DNA of 64,000 nucleotides from Actinomadura barringtoniae (GTDB lineage: Bacteria > Actinomycetota > Actinomycetes > Streptosporangiales > Streptosporangiaceae), in assembly GCF_017573505.1 (NCBI RefSeq), contig NZ_JAGEOJ010000015.1, positions 248,001 to 312,000 on the forward strand, in the 5' to 3' direction. Below the pieces are notes generated by a model. The model had not been told where the DNA came from and did not search any database. It saw only the letters and a program-made list of their open reading frames with translations. The number at the start of each line of letters is the position of its first letter. The first letter of the stretch is position 1. The translations under genes were made by a program, and so were the position numbers. Below, piece after piece: positions 26,062 to 33,870 of the stretch.

Positions 26062-26258
26062 GGTTACCTTGCTTGCTTGGCTTTCGCGGCCTCGGGCCCT
26101 CGCCTGGCGGCTCGGACCCGAACCGCGAAGCGGCGAGCGCGACACGGCTTCGCCGTCTTCGCGAGGAGCTTCGCCTGCGGCTCGCTCCCCGCTCAGGTTG
26201 CGCGCTCGCGTGCGTGGTCGGGTTTTACCTGTCTCACATCCATTGGACGTGCGGGCCC

Positions 26259-26276
26259 CAGCCTAAGTTCAGCCTA
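26259..26276. repeat. short duplication of the nnrD stop codon
   Basis: CAGCCTA occurs at 26259 and 26270 (offset 11). On the minus strand each reads TAGGCTG; the second is the nnrD stop and the first is an echo just downstream. Confidence 0.5.
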
Positions 26277-27732
26277 GCGACCGAAAGGCCTGGGGCAGGG
26301 CGCTTACGACGTCGTAGGCGCTGATCGGCGACTCGCCCTCCGACCCGAACGGCCCGGCGGACGCGATCCGCGCGGCGAGCCCGTGCAGATAGGCCCCGGC
26401 CGCCGCCGCGTCGATAGCCGCCATCCCACCCGCCAGCAAGGCCCCGATGAGCCCGGACAGCACGTCACCGGTCCCGGCCGTCGCCAGCCGCGGCGTGCCG
26501 GTCGGATTCACCCGTACGGGCCGGGCCTCCTCGGCGATCAGCGTCGTCGAGCCCTTGAGCAGCACGGTCGCCGACAGCTCCGCCGCTGCCCGCCGTACGT
26601 ACTCCAGGCGCCGCGCCTCGATCAGTTCACGTTCGGCACCGATCAGCCGGGACAGTTCCCCCGCGTGCGGAGTCAGCACGGTCGGCGCCTCCCGCCGCAG
26701 CAGGTCACGCCGCCGAGCCAGCACCGTCAGCCCGTCCGCGTCAACCAGCACCGGCAGATCGGTCCCCAGCACCGACTCCAGCAGAGCCTCGGCCTCGGCG
26801 CCCGTTCCGAGCCCAGGCCCGACGACCCACGCCTGGACCCGCCCGACCTGCTCGACGACCTTCGGACCCGGCTCAACGACGGCCGTGACGGCCTCCGGCC
26901 ACCGCTGCCGTACGACCTCCACCGCATGCGGCACCGACGCGAACCGAACCATCCCCGCACCGCCGTGCACCGCGCCGCCCGTGCTCAGAACGGCCGCGCC
27001 GGTGAACTCCTCGCTGCCCGCAAGGATCCCCACGACCCCGCGCCGGTACTTGTCGGACTCGGCCCCGGGCTCAGGCGGCCGAATGTCAGCAGGCCAGGGG
27101 GCAACAACATCCGGATCCGGCAGATCCGCACCCAACCCGATATCGACCAACTCCACGACCCCGCACCGCGAAGCCCCCGGATCGATCAGCAGGCCGGGCT
27201 TGTGCGTGCCGAACGTGACCGTCACATCGGCCTGAACGGCAACCCCCTCGACCTGTCCAGATCCCGCATCGACACCACTCGGCACATCACAGGCGACCAC
27301 GATCCCCGTGGACTCCGACGCCCTGGCGGCAAGCCCCGCATAAGGCTCCCGCAGCGCCCCCGTTCCACCGATCCCGGTCAGTCCGTCAACAATGAGATCG
27401 GCTTTATCAAGCACCTCAGGATCGCTCTCAAGCCGTCCCCCCGCCGCCCGAAGCGCCGCGAGCCCGCCCTCATGAATCCGAGACCCCGCCTGAACGGCGA
27501 CAACCCGAGCGCCCCGCCTGGCAAGCCGCGCACCCGCATAAAGCGCGTCTCCACCGTTGTCCCCACCACCGACCAAGAGCACAACCTCGGCCCCATAGAC
27601 CCCCGGCAGCAGCCGAACACAAACAGCGGCCAGCCCGGCCGCCGCCCGCTGCATCAAGGTCCCCTCAGGCAGGCGCGCCATCAGGGCCTCCTCCGCGGCC
27701 CGGACCTTGCCCACCTCGTGCGCGTACCTCAT
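26269..27732 (-). CDS. nnrD: bifunctional NAD(P)H-hydrate epimerase/dehydratase
   Basis: A 487-residue fusion repairing damaged (hydrated) NADH and NADPH. Residues 1 to about 205 form the YjeF_N epimerase domain (GGGDNGGDALYAGARL, ACDVPSGVDAG); residues 215-487 form the carbohydrate-kinase-like dehydratase (LTPHAGELSRL, GTGDVLSGLIGALLAGG). The gene overlaps acpS by four bases (ATGA), so both are translated together. It stands in the conserved alr-nnrD-acpS neighbourhood. Confidence 0.95.
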   Translation of the reverse strand: MRYAHEVGKVRAAEEALMARLPEGTLMQRAAAGLAAVCVRLLPGVYGAEVVLLVGGGDNGGDALYAGARLARRGARVVAVQAGSRIHEGGLAALRAAGGRLESDPEVLDKADLIVDGLTGIGGTGALREPYAGLAARASESTGIVVACDVPSGVDAGSGQVEGVAVQADVTVTFGTHKPGLLIDPGASRCGVVELVDIGLGADLPDPDVVAPWPADIRPPEPGAESDKYRRGVVGILAGSEEFTGAAVLSTGGAVHGGAGMVRFASVPHAVEVVRQRWPEAVTAVVEPGPKVVEQVGRVQAWVVGPGLGTGAEAEALLESVLGTDLPVLVDADGLTVLARRRDLLRREAPTVLTPHAGELSRLIGAERELIEARRLEYVRRAAAELSATVLLKGSTTLIAEEARPVRVNPTGTPRLATAGTGDVLSGLIGALLAGGMAAIDAAAAGAYLHGLAARIASAGPFGSEGESPISAYDVVSALPQAFRSLG

Positions 27733-28091
27733 CCCAGCTCCCCAGACTCGGCGATGACAACGGCCGTCGCGATCCCACCGTCATGGCTCAGCGACACATG
27801 CCAGCGATCGACCCCGCGTTCCTCGGCCGCCGCCGCGACGGTCCCCGTCACCTTCAGCACGGGCCGCCCCCGCTCGCCCCGCTGCACTTCGGCATCGGTC
27901 CACAACAACCCGCGCGGCGCCCCGAGGGCCTTGGCCAGCGCCTCCTTGGCCGCGAACCGAGCCGCCAGCGACCGCGGCAGCATCCCCCGCTCCACCTCGG
28001 TGAACAACCGATCCCGCAAGCCCGGCGTCCGCTCCAGCGCCCGCTCGAACCGCGCGATGTCGACCACGTCGATCCCCACACCCACGATCAC
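27729..28091 (-). CDS. acpS: holo-[acyl-carrier-protein] synthase
   Basis: A 120-residue phosphopantetheinyl transferase that activates acyl carrier protein using CoA. Residues GVGIDVVDIARFE give the metal-binding Asp, and FAAKEALAKALG the second motif with Glu and Lys. GTG start at 28091 follows GGTGGGGGC and gives family length. Co-translated with nnrD. In many actinobacteria glmS is close upstream; here 5.7 kb of accessory genes lie between. Confidence 0.94.
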   Translation of the reverse strand: MIVGVGIDVVDIARFERALERTPGLRDRLFTEVERGMLPRSLAARFAAKEALAKALGAPRGLLWTDAEVQRGERGRPVLKVTGTVAAAAEERGVDRWHVSLSHDGGIATAVVIAESGELG

Positions 28092-28210
28092 GCCCCCACC
28101 CTGCCACGCCCACCCGCCGGCGTTCAGTAGTGACGCCGACCAGTGAGCCACCCGACGGCAGGAGAACTCAGCGGCCCGGGACTCCTAAACCCCCGGAATC
28201 CCGGACCCGG

Positions 28211-28234
28211 CATCAGGGCATCAGGGCATCAGGC
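28211..28234. repeat. three 8-bp tandem repeats across the cyclase stop codon
   Basis: CATCAGGG, CATCAGGG, CATCAGGC at 28211, 28219 and 28227. The third contains the minus-strand TGA of the cyclase-like gene. The 8-bp period puts the three TGA triplets in three different frames. Confidence 0.8.
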
Positions 28235-28915
28235 TGCCGAGTGATCGGCTTCAGGGCTGAAACGACGGAGGGCCCGCGCGGAGGCCAAAGGCTCGCAAGC
28301 ACGCAGTTCCATCGCCTCGGTGGGGATGTGGAGCCAGCCCTGACGGCGCTGGCCGGCCACATGAAGGCGCACGTCGGGCTGGTAGGTGGCCATGGAGATG
28401 CCGTCGTACTCGTGCTTGACGACGGTCTCGAAGATCTCCTTCGAAACGACCAGGACGAGCGGAGCGGTGACTCCTTGGAGCGCCTTCTTGACGGGACGGG
28501 CGTCCAGCAGGCGGCAGGCCACGTCGATGGCCTCACCGAAGTAGCCGTGACGGTCGTGGTGGATCTCGCCCGCGTGAACGACGGCCCGCAGGCGCAGGCC
28601 CCGGCGAGGCCACTCGTCCGGAGGCAGGCCGAGGTTGTACTCCACCAGGAGACGGGACAGCTCGGGGATGAATCGGCTCAGCAGGTAGGTCTTGGGGACG
28701 TGGTCGCTGGGATGGATCAGCGCGAGCACCCCGTCTCCGCGGTCTTCGAACGGGTCACACTGGCGCGTTCCGATTCCGGCGCAGGCCATGGCCTGTTCGA
28801 GCATTCGGTAGAGGTGGCCGCGCAGCTCGCCCTTGATGGGATTGGTACGGAGCGGGCTAGTCGATCTCTCCATATCGACGGCGAGGATGCTTCGGTGCAG
28901 GGGAAGATTGTCCAC
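28229..28915 (-). CDS. stand-alone class III nucleotidyl cyclase-like protein
   Basis: A 228-residue protein resembling the catalytic homology domain of adenylate/guanylate cyclases. The two metal-binding Asp positions are present (Asp14 in LAVDMERST, Asp61 in DRGDGVLALI). The VHAGE and HGYFGEAIDVACRLLDA segments match the end of the domain. The usual transition-state Asn is Asp131 here while Arg135 is kept, so activity or nucleotide product may differ. No sensor or membrane domain is attached. It is divergent from the XRE regulator with a 382-bp gap. It could be a signalling enzyme, a Pycsar-like cyclase or an inactive homologue. Confidence 0.75.
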   Translation of the reverse strand: MDNLPLHRSILAVDMERSTSPLRTNPIKGELRGHLYRMLEQAMACAGIGTRQCDPFEDRGDGVLALIHPSDHVPKTYLLSRFIPELSRLLVEYNLGLPPDEWPRRGLRLRAVVHAGEIHHDRHGYFGEAIDVACRLLDARPVKKALQGVTAPLVLVVSKEIFETVVKHEYDGISMATYQPDVRLHVAGQRRQGWLHIPTEAMELRACEPLASARALRRFSPEADHSAA

Positions 28916-29297
28916 CGGACCCCTCCATTTCTCCCGGCGGGTGAGCCGAGATGATCAATTGGGGGTGGCCCTGCGAGGCTCCGTTGCGGTCGCGGGCCCT
29001 GCTGCCGCGCCGGTGCCAGCCGCCGGCGCGATCGTAGGGGGATCGGCGCTCGATCACGCTTGTGGCCTGGTCAACGTCCGACCGTGGCGGTCGTTGTCTA
29101 GTGTCGGCCGCTTTATCTGATTGTGGTCAAATGCAGGTTGCTGTGCAAGTTACAGTGTCATGTACGGTGAAGGATTCCCCTCAGTCGTACAATCAATCAA
29201 CGCGCGGTCCTGCGTCGCCAGGCTCAATCTCGCCACGGCGCCGCGGATCGCACGGGTCGAGAACAGAGCACCCCGTCGGGCGGGAGAGGCCGCAGCC
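28916..29297. promoter_or_regulatory. divergent region between cyclase and XRE genes
   Basis: No gene seen. Near its right side, TGCAGGTT (29132-29139) and TGCAAGTT (29144-29151) form direct repeats 12 bp apart; CTGT and ACAG (29141-29155) form an interrupted palindrome. A TACGGT -10-like box follows at 29163-29168. These could be the regulator's own operator. The 5' leader to the XRE start would be about 125 nt. Confidence 0.45.
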
Positions 29298-30173
29298 ATG
29301 AGCGCATCGCCACGTCCCTCGGTTCGCCAGCGCCGGCTCGCCGCCGAGCTGCGCCGGCTCCGCGAGGATCTGGACCTCACCGGAGACGACGTCGCGGCAC
29401 GGCTCGAATGGAGCACGGCCAAGGTCAGCCGCATCGAGAACGCCCGCACCGGGGCACGGCTGGCCGACGTCCGCCGCATGCTGGATCTCTACGAGGTCAA
29501 CGGCCCGCACCGCGAGGAACTCGTCGAGCTCGCCAAGGACGCCGCGGAGAAGCGCTGGTGGGAGGACTACCCGTCCATCGGGTCCGGGTACGCCCAGCTG
29601 ATCGCCCTCGAGGCCGACGCCAGCAAGGCCCTGTGCTGGGAGAACCTCGTGATCCCAGGCCTGCTCCAGACCGAGGCCTACGCCCGCTCCGTGATCCGGG
29701 GCTGGCAGGTCGTCGACACCTTGACGCCACAGGAGATCGAACGGCGCATCGAGGTCCGGATGCGGCGCCAGCAGGTGGTGCACCGCCAGACCCGCCCCCT
29801 CGAGCTCGGAGTCGTCCTTGACGAAGCCGTTCTGAAGCGCAGAATCGGGGACCCGGAAGTGATGATCGAACAGGTCGAGCACCTGCACCGGATCTCCACC
29901 GCACCGCACATTCAGATTCAAATAATGCCACTGAACAATCCGCACCGAATTCTGGGCGGCTCGTTCACCTTGCTGGAGTTCCCCCCGCTCTATGACACTC
30001 CATTCCCGGACACCGTTCACACCGAAAGCCTGACACTGCATTATCTGGAAAACGAACGCGAGACGAACATGTATCGTCTCGCACATGACCAAATGGGCCA
30101 GGACTCCCTTTCACCTGACGAGTCCAGGCTCCTCCTCGAAGAAATTCGCGATTGGTGGCGCCGCAGCAGCTGA
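29298..30173 (+). CDS. XRE-family regulator with DUF5753 domain
   Basis: A 291-residue protein. An N-terminal helix-turn-helix (residues about 10-65: LRRLREDLDLTGDDVAARL, TAKVSRIENAR) is joined to a C-terminal DUF5753 domain (LIPGLLQTEAYAR motif as VIPGLLQTEAYAR, and QIMPLN, FTLLEFP). Such proteins pair with DUF397 proteins throughout actinomycetes and are sometimes classed as Scr1-type antitoxin-like regulators; many control development or secondary metabolism. GGGAGAGG precedes the ATG. The downstream DUF397 gene starts 176 bp later in the same direction, completing the pair. Confidence 0.92.
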   Translation: MSASPRPSVRQRRLAAELRRLREDLDLTGDDVAARLEWSTAKVSRIENARTGARLADVRRMLDLYEVNGPHREELVELAKDAAEKRWWEDYPSIGSGYAQLIALEADASKALCWENLVIPGLLQTEAYARSVIRGWQVVDTLTPQEIERRIEVRMRRQQVVHRQTRPLELGVVLDEAVLKRRIGDPEVMIEQVEHLHRISTAPHIQIQIMPLNNPHRILGGSFTLLEFPPLYDTPFPDTVHTESLTLHYLENERETNMYRLAHDQMGQDSLSPDESRLLLEEIRDWWRRSS

Positions 30174-30228
30174 GAAAAACGGCCAGACGCGGGCGCGCCC
30201 CCTGGCACGCCCGCGGCGTGGGCGATGG

Positions 30229-30234
30229 TAAAGT
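30229..30234 (+). promoter_or_regulatory. -10-like box upstream of the first DUF397 gene
   Basis: TAAAGT lies about 115 bp before the DUF397 start, just after a 7-bp hairpin (30189-30214) that could end the XRE transcript. The promoter is tentative. Confidence 0.3.
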
Positions 30235-30349
30235 CCGGCGCGAAGTGTGACTGAGCCACTCCCGCTTTCACGGCCTTAACGCCGTTGTGGGTTCTTAGGG
30301 CATCCGCCTGCGCGCTCAAAATCGGACACCGAACCATGGAGGACCCAAG

Positions 30350-30559
30350 GTGCCACCCTTGGCGACGAAATCCGTCATCTGGCGGAAAAGTACACAGTGC
30401 GGCGGAAGCGCGACATGCGTTGAAGTAGGGGTGCTCGAGGACGGCCTGATCGGCACGCGCGACACCAAAGATGGCACCAACGGGCCGGTACTACGGTTCG
30501 AAGCCAAGACTTGGCGTTCGTTCATCACGAACATCAAGAGCGGCGATTTCGACCTTTAA
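30350..30559 (+). CDS. DUF397 domain protein (partner of XRE regulator)
   Basis: A 69-residue protein matching DUF397: WRKSTQCGGSATCVEVGV, GTRDTKDG, GPVLRFEAKTWRSFI and a C-terminal IKSGDFDL. GTG start with GGAGGA seven bases upstream. DUF397 proteins typically bind or modulate the adjacent XRE/DUF5753 regulator, and overexpression effects have led some to be viewed as toxin-antitoxin-like. It is followed by a hairpin at 30590-30619. Confidence 0.93.
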   Translation: MPPLATKSVIWRKSTQCGGSATCVEVGVLEDGLIGTRDTKDGTNGPVLRFEAKTWRSFITNIKSGDFDL

Positions 30560-30589
30560 TCGCTGAGCACACGGCACACCGAGAAAGGG

Positions 30590-30619
30590 GCGCCCGTCTC
30601 AAAGATCATCGACGGGCGC
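30590..30619. terminator. hairpin after the first DUF397 gene
   Basis: Nine-base arms (GCGCCCGTC at 30590-30598, GACGGGCGC at 30611-30619) with a 12-nt loop, 31 bp after the DUF397 stop. Likely terminator of the XRE-DUF397 unit. Confidence 0.65.
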
Positions 30620-30810
30620 TCTGCCACTTTGAATCTTCGTTCCACACCGCCGACCGGCCGGGCAAGTGGCGGCCCACCGATCTAGGCGGCGAACGCGCTC
30701 CGTAACCTCCGACAAGGTCGCTCGGCGCGTCAATATTTTGCCTTAGCGATGGGTAGAACCAGCTTGGCAATGACGCCTGTCCACGTCCGCCGACCCATCG
30801 AGGAGGTGGG

Positions 30811-31038
30811 ATGCGCGCTGAGCAGGCATCCCCGAGTCCATGGATCAAGAGCCGGCACTGCGGCGCCAGCAACACCTGCGTGGAGGTACGCCGGCTGTCC
30901 GGCGACACGATCGCGATCCGTGGAGAGCATCAGGCCGGTGATCCTCCGGCCATCGTTCTCACCCAGCGTGACTGGCACTCCCTGATCAGAGAGATCAAGA
31001 CCGGCGCCCTCGACTCCGGACACCACTCGTCCGGTTGA
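30811..31038 (+). CDS. second, divergent DUF397-like protein
   Basis: A 75-residue protein with a diverged DUF397 pattern: WIKSRHCGASNTCVEVRRL, TIAIRGEH in place of the usual VRDSKD, then IVLTQRDWHSLIREIKTGALD. AGGAGG lies five bases before the ATG, so translation is well supported. No XRE gene accompanies it, and a hairpin separates it from the first DUF397 gene. Its last 44 bp overlap the convergent DUF6082 gene. It may respond to the neighbouring regulator or be a relic of a second pair. Confidence 0.8.
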   Translation: MRAEQASPSPWIKSRHCGASNTCVEVRRLSGDTIAIRGEHQAGDPPAIVLTQRDWHSLIREIKTGALDSGHHSSG

Positions 31039-31759
31039 TCAGGCGCCCGCCGACGACCGCCAGTCCCGCCCCCAGGCCCACCGCTCCAAGTAGCGACGCA
31101 GACCAGCGAAGCGAGCCGCCCGGGAGGGCGGCCGCACTGCTGTCCGGCCGAGCTCGCAGCGGCCCCGAAGCGACCGCGGCCGCGTACTCCTCATCGAAGA
31201 TCTCATTGAACCGCCGAGCTCGACTGCCGTCCGCACGGTCGATACGTGTCATCCCGTGCAGCTCCCAGTACCTTCGGCCTGGTTCGGCGCCGAATATCTC
31301 GTTCCGGGCCAGCTCGTGAACTTCACTCTCGTAGATGTCCCCGAACACCCACCTCATTTGCCACCAGTTCAGCAGCAGGTTCAGGAAGATGCCCTGCCGC
31401 AGCTCAATGTCAGTCATATCGCCCGCCCCTATGCACTCCCTGTAAACGGGCTCATCCAGAACCATCTTCATGAGTTCGGCATGAGTCGTTCTGGCGGCCT
31501 GTTCGCGCGATTGCCGCAGCTCACGCGTCTGGAAAAAGAGAGAGAAGCCCAGAGCAACGAGCGCACCGGCAGAGAGGACCGCCGCAATCGCACCATACGT
31601 CTGGCCTACATCACTGAGCAGACGCCAGTCGATCGACCACTTGAGCAAGAAGGAGCGCATCGCGAAGGGTGACACCAGCACCCCGATGATGGTCGCCAAC
31701 AGGAGCAGAGCCAGTGCGAGGATTCGCAGTCCACGCACGGATACAAGAAATCCTCGCAC
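30995..31759 (-). CDS. DUF6082 family membrane protein
   Basis: A 254-residue protein with two N-terminal transmembrane helices (about 10-32 and 53-75). The DUF6082-like core follows: QTYGAIAAVLSAGALVALG, QTRELRQSREQAARTTHAELMKM, then a conserved NLLLNWWQMRWVFGDI and YWELHG. A third hydrophobic segment near 222-242 ends in an Arg-rich tail. The family occurs widely in actinomycetes and has no known function. Its 3' end overlaps the second DUF397 gene tail-to-tail by 44 bp, so the two transcripts could interfere. Confidence 0.8.
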   Translation of the reverse strand: MRGFLVSVRGLRILALALLLLATIIGVLVSPFAMRSFLLKWSIDWRLLSDVGQTYGAIAAVLSAGALVALGFSLFFQTRELRQSREQAARTTHAELMKMVLDEPVYRECIGAGDMTDIELRQGIFLNLLLNWWQMRWVFGDIYESEVHELARNEIFGAEPGRRYWELHGMTRIDRADGSRARRFNEIFDEEYAAAVASGPLRARPDSSAAALPGGSLRWSASLLGAVGLGAGLAVVGGRLINRTSGVRSRGRRS

Positions 31760-31816
31760 CGATCCTCCACAGTGGCGTTCTTTCTTGATGCGGAACCGCT
31801 GCCTGCGCCAAATACT

Positions 31817-32782
31817 TTAGGCGACGCGAATGCCCTTGGGGAGGTGGTGGGCGGGAATGGTGAGGCGTCGCCGGGTGAGCCAGACGGCGCCGCCGGCGAG
31901 GGCCAGATTGAAGCCCATGCCGTAGGGCCAGACGGCGGCGCCGAATCCGTCGGTGTCGTCGCCGTGATGGCCGGTGCGGATGTGGCGTACGTCGCGGCCC
32001 AGATCGCCCAGGGGGTCCGTCGGTTCGCTGCGGTATTCGTCGGGGCCCACGGGGCGTTTGGGGACGCGTGGGCTGGCGTCGGCGAGGACGACCACCGGGT
32101 TGGGCGCCAGGAGCCACCAGACGCGTTCGCTGTGGCTCTTGTTGTAGCTGTAGTCGCCGCCGTGGACCTTCTCGGCGGTGAGCGGGAGGGCGAGGTTGTA
32201 GACGATCGGAGTGAGCGCGAGGAGAGCGAAGACGGTGAGGTAGGACATCATCATCGAGGTGATGCTGCGGGCCAGGATGGCCGACCAGCCTTGGGCCATC
32301 GCGCAGATGATGCCGATCTGCAGGGCCACGACGGCGACGACGACCAGGGCTCTGCCGGGGCCGATCGCGCCCTCGATGACCGGGATGAGCGCGGCGGGCA
32401 GGGCGAGGCCCAGGATCACCAGGCCGGTCCCCCAGGCGGCGGCGAGCTTGCCGAACGCGATGTCGCCCGCGGTGAGGCGGGTGACCTGGAGGGTGGCGAG
32501 GGTGCCACGTTCACGGTCGCCGTTGATCGACTGGGCGCTGAGGACCGGGACCACCAGGAGGGTGAGCACCAGGACCGCCAGCAGCAGGGCGCCGAACATG
32601 ATGACGCCGTTGTCGTTCTCCCCGGTGTAGGGACCGGCCGTTCCGTCCAGGGACACCCGGAACATGATCCCGAGCGCGTTCACCACCAGGCACCAGGTGG
32701 CCAGCAGGATCTTCCAGCGACCCGTACGCAGCCGGGTCCGGACCTCCTGCCCGGCCACCAGTCCGATTCCGTGCAGGGTCAT
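31817..32782 (-). CDS. ABC-2 type exporter permease
   Basis: A 321-residue membrane protein with six or more hydrophobic segments. The cytoplasmic loop LSAQSINGDRERGTLATLQVTRLTAGDI is the ABC-2 permease signature. A long hydrophilic region around residues 225-285 lies between the last helices. It pairs with the ATPase gene 15 bp upstream on the same strand. The exported substrate is unknown. Confidence 0.88.
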   Translation of the reverse strand: MTLHGIGLVAGQEVRTRLRTGRWKILLATWCLVVNALGIMFRVSLDGTAGPYTGENDNGVIMFGALLLAVLVLTLLVVPVLSAQSINGDRERGTLATLQVTRLTAGDIAFGKLAAAWGTGLVILGLALPAALIPVIEGAIGPGRALVVVAVVALQIGIICAMAQGWSAILARSITSMMMSYLTVFALLALTPIVYNLALPLTAEKVHGGDYSYNKSHSERVWWLLAPNPVVVLADASPRVPKRPVGPDEYRSEPTDPLGDLGRDVRHIRTGHHGDDTDGFGAAVWPYGMGFNLALAGGAVWLTRRRLTIPAHHLPKGIRVA

Positions 32783-32797
32783 GGCGTCGACCTCCCC

Positions 32798-33736
32798 TTA
32801 CCGCCGGCTCTCTGTCATGGCCAGGTACGCCGACTCCAGCGCGCTCCCGACCGGGCCGTACGCGACGACCCGCACCCCTTCGGCGACCAGCTCGGCGAGC
32901 AGGCCGGCCGCCTGTTCCTCGGTGAGCGGACCGACCTCGGCGCCGCCGGACAGGTCGCTGACCAGGCCGAAGCCGGGCCGCACCCGCAGGCTCTCGACCA
33001 GCCCGGACGGGTCCAGCGCCCGGATCCGCCAGCGCGCCCCGCCCAGGCCCGCGGGCCCGGCGGAGGTGAGGTCGGTCATGCGGTGCTCGCCCGCGCTGCG
33101 GCCGTGGTCGACCATGGCGACCCGGTCGGCGATCTCCTCCAGCTCGCTCAGGATGTGGCTGGACACCAGCACGGCGACGCCGTCGGCGGCCAGGGAGCGC
33201 AGGAGGTCGCGCAACTCGATCCGGGAACGCGGGTCGAGGCCGGAGGCGGGCTCGTCCAGCAGGAGCACCCGAGGCTTGTGGATGAGCGCCCGCGCCAGCC
33301 CCAGCCGCTGCTTCTGCCCCCGCGACAGCGCATGAACGGGCCGTACGGCCGTCTCCTCGAGGCGCACGAGCGACAGCAGCGCCCGGACGCGGCGCCCCTT
33401 CTCATCGCGCGGCAGCCTGTAGGCGTCGGCGAAGAACTCCAGGTACTCGTGGACCTTCAGCTGGTCGTACACGCCGAACGTGTCCGGCATCCAGCCGAGC
33501 GAGCTCCGCACCTGCTCGGGGTGGGTGCTCAGGTCGTACCCGGCGATCCGGACCTGGCCGGTGTCGGGGGCCAGCAGCGTCGCCAGGATGAGCATCAGGG
33601 TGGTCTTGCCCGCCCCGTTCGGCCCGACCAGCGCGGTGACCTGCCCGTACGGAACGGTCAGCTCCAGCCCCCGCAGCGCCTGCACGGCGCCGAAGCTCCG
33701 CGTGACGCCGTGTGCCTCGACTCCGAGCTCGTCCAC
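32798..33736 (-). CDS. ABC transporter ATP-binding protein
   Basis: A 312-residue ATPase with Walker A GPNGAGKTT, signature LSRGQKQRLGLARAL, Walker B VLLLDEPASGLDP and the H-loop SSHIL. The DrrA-like C-terminal extension follows after residue 220. It is the first gene of a two-gene exporter with the ABC-2 permease. It separates the accessory island from glmS. Confidence 0.93.
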   Translation of the reverse strand: MDELGVEAHGVTRSFGAVQALRGLELTVPYGQVTALVGPNGAGKTTLMLILATLLAPDTGQVRIAGYDLSTHPEQVRSSLGWMPDTFGVYDQLKVHEYLEFFADAYRLPRDEKGRRVRALLSLVRLEETAVRPVHALSRGQKQRLGLARALIHKPRVLLLDEPASGLDPRSRIELRDLLRSLAADGVAVLVSSHILSELEEIADRVAMVDHGRSAGEHRMTDLTSAGPAGLGGARWRIRALDPSGLVESLRVRPGFGLVSDLSGGAEVGPLTEEQAAGLLAELVAEGVRVVAYGPVGSALESAYLAMTESRR

Positions 33737-33802
33737 CCGCCACCTCCAGCGCCCTCGGGCTTCACCTAAGGACGCGGAAGGGCGAGCGGGCGGTTCCGTC
33801 CG

Positions 33803-33870
33803 TTACTCGACCGTGACGGATCGGGCGGACCCGGCGAGCCGGGCGACTGGGCCTATTCGACCGTGACGGA
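33803..33870. repeat. glmS 3'-end duplication
   Basis: TCGACCGTGACGGA occurs at 33807-33820 and, as the end of glmS, at 33857-33870, exactly 50 bp apart. On the minus strand both read into a stop, TAA in the echo and TAG in glmS. The duplicated block is 18 bp with two differences. Confidence 0.8.

Noticed and set aside
26062..26268. Possible small gene or tRNA between alr and nnrD
   Set aside because: No cloverleaf or anticodon arm could be folded by eye and no frame has a ribosome binding site and coding bias.
28211..31760. A complete named defence system (Pycsar or CBASS)
   Set aside because: No recognisable effector with nucleotide-sensing domain is joined to the cyclase-like gene, so I keep it as a hypothesis only.
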